This document shows positions 4,893 through 5,214 of a stretch of DNA of 5,214 nt, one piece after another (the stretch's first letter is position 1; every line of letters starts with the position of its first letter). A program made the translations under genes and the position numbers. The DNA is from Bacillota bacterium (GTDB lineage Bacteria; Bacillota; Bacilli; Alicyclobacillales; Alicyclobacillaceae). The notes beneath the pieces were generated by a model. The model made no database searches, had not been told where the DNA came from, and was given only the letters and a program-made list of their open reading frames with translations. The DNA lies in the NCBI GenBank assembly GCA_021820805.1, contig JAKADF010000290.1:1-5214 (forward strand), read 5' to 3'.

Positions 4893-5214
4893 CAGTCAAT
4901 TTTTACAGAATGGACAGCTTGAAGCAATTGATTGTACACCTGAGACTGAGCGATATATTTAGAATGGCGAATTAAGTCAGGTTCTGATACTTGAATTTCC
5001 TCGTGAACATGTTGTTTCATTGCACTGGACAGTTTTTCGCCACTCGAAAATTCTGCAAGTATTATCGCACCGATTGTGGATGCGTCCATGATTTCTTCAA
5101 AGCGCACAGTTATGCCAAATAAATCAGCTACAAATTGGCGAATCCACTTCATAGCAAAAATTTTCCCAGAGACAATAATATATTCAGGTTTGTCAATCTG
5201 TTCACGAGGAAATT
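4892..5214 (-). CDS. FGGY-family carbohydrate kinase, C-terminal part (N-terminus beyond the window), possibly gluconokinase
   Basis: The last 106 residues of a longer protein are visible, since the frame stays open past the ATG at 5152 to the window edge. The segment EYIIVSGKIFAMKW followed by IRQFVADLFG and MDASTIGAIILAEF matches the C-terminal ATPase lobe of FGGY kinases, where a ...SGG...W.Q.LAD..G and ...ASTIGAA... pattern is usual. These enzymes phosphorylate sugars or polyols with ATP in the cytoplasm, and the lobe holds the nucleotide. The usual second Gly of the SGG turn is Lys here. The C-terminal tail after about residue 60 is helical and charged, as in the family. Gluconate is the likely substrate because gnd is the convergent neighbour, but the sugar-binding half is not visible. 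Confidence 0.75.
   Translation of the reverse strand, partial: FPREQIDKPEYIIVSGKIFAMKWIRQFVADLFGITVRFEEIMDASTIGAIILAEFSSGEKLSSAMKQHVHEEIQVSEPDLIRHSKYIAQSQVYNQLLQAVHSVKID

Overview
The window looks like chromosomal DNA from a low-GC Gram-positive bacterium, most likely a member of the Bacillales or a close relative. The evidence is moderately AT-rich sequence, strong AGGAGG-type ribosome binding sites, GTG and TTG starts, sigma-A-like promoters, a ZTP riboswitch, and proteins resembling Bacillus DapH, DeoD and Udk and the short 6-phosphogluconate dehydrogenase type. I cannot name the species. There are seven protein genes, two of them cut by the window edges. I see no mobile element, CRISPR array, tRNA or rRNA.

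Layout. Bases 1-1561 are a leftward unit: promoter, ZTP (pfl) riboswitch with an intrinsic terminator, a divergent folD starting at GTG, then dapH (C-terminus beyond base 1). A 21-bp perfect palindrome lies between folD and dapH and may be a dapH operator. Bases 1620-2413 carry rightward deoD (purine nucleoside phosphorylase) with its own promoter. A perfect 17-bp inverted repeat separates it from a convergent leftward pair: a VUT-family membrane protein (2452-2976) and, upstream of it, udk (uridine kinase, 3044-3676). The udk/gnd intergenic region (3677-3914) holds divergent promoters and several unexplained palindromes and repeats. Rightward gnd (3915-4811) is the short, probably NAD-preferring type. 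It is followed by a terminator hairpin and the convergent C-terminal end of an FGGY-family sugar kinase (4892 to the right edge).

How the genes fit together. Most encode central metabolism around nucleotides and one-carbon units. FolD makes 10-formyl-THF, and ZTP/ZMP, which build up when formyl-THF is short, should turn folD on. DeoD and Udk salvage purine and pyrimidine nucleosides. The VUT protein may import a queuosine precursor. Gnd and the FGGY kinase may together handle gluconate, but the kinase substrate is inferred only from its neighbour. DapH belongs to lysine and diaminopimelate synthesis.

I see no clear new multi-gene system. The best leads are FolD active-site substitutions in a riboswitch-controlled copy, the riboswitch-folD-dapH arrangement, and the unassigned operator-like palindromes at 478-498 and 3728-3820.
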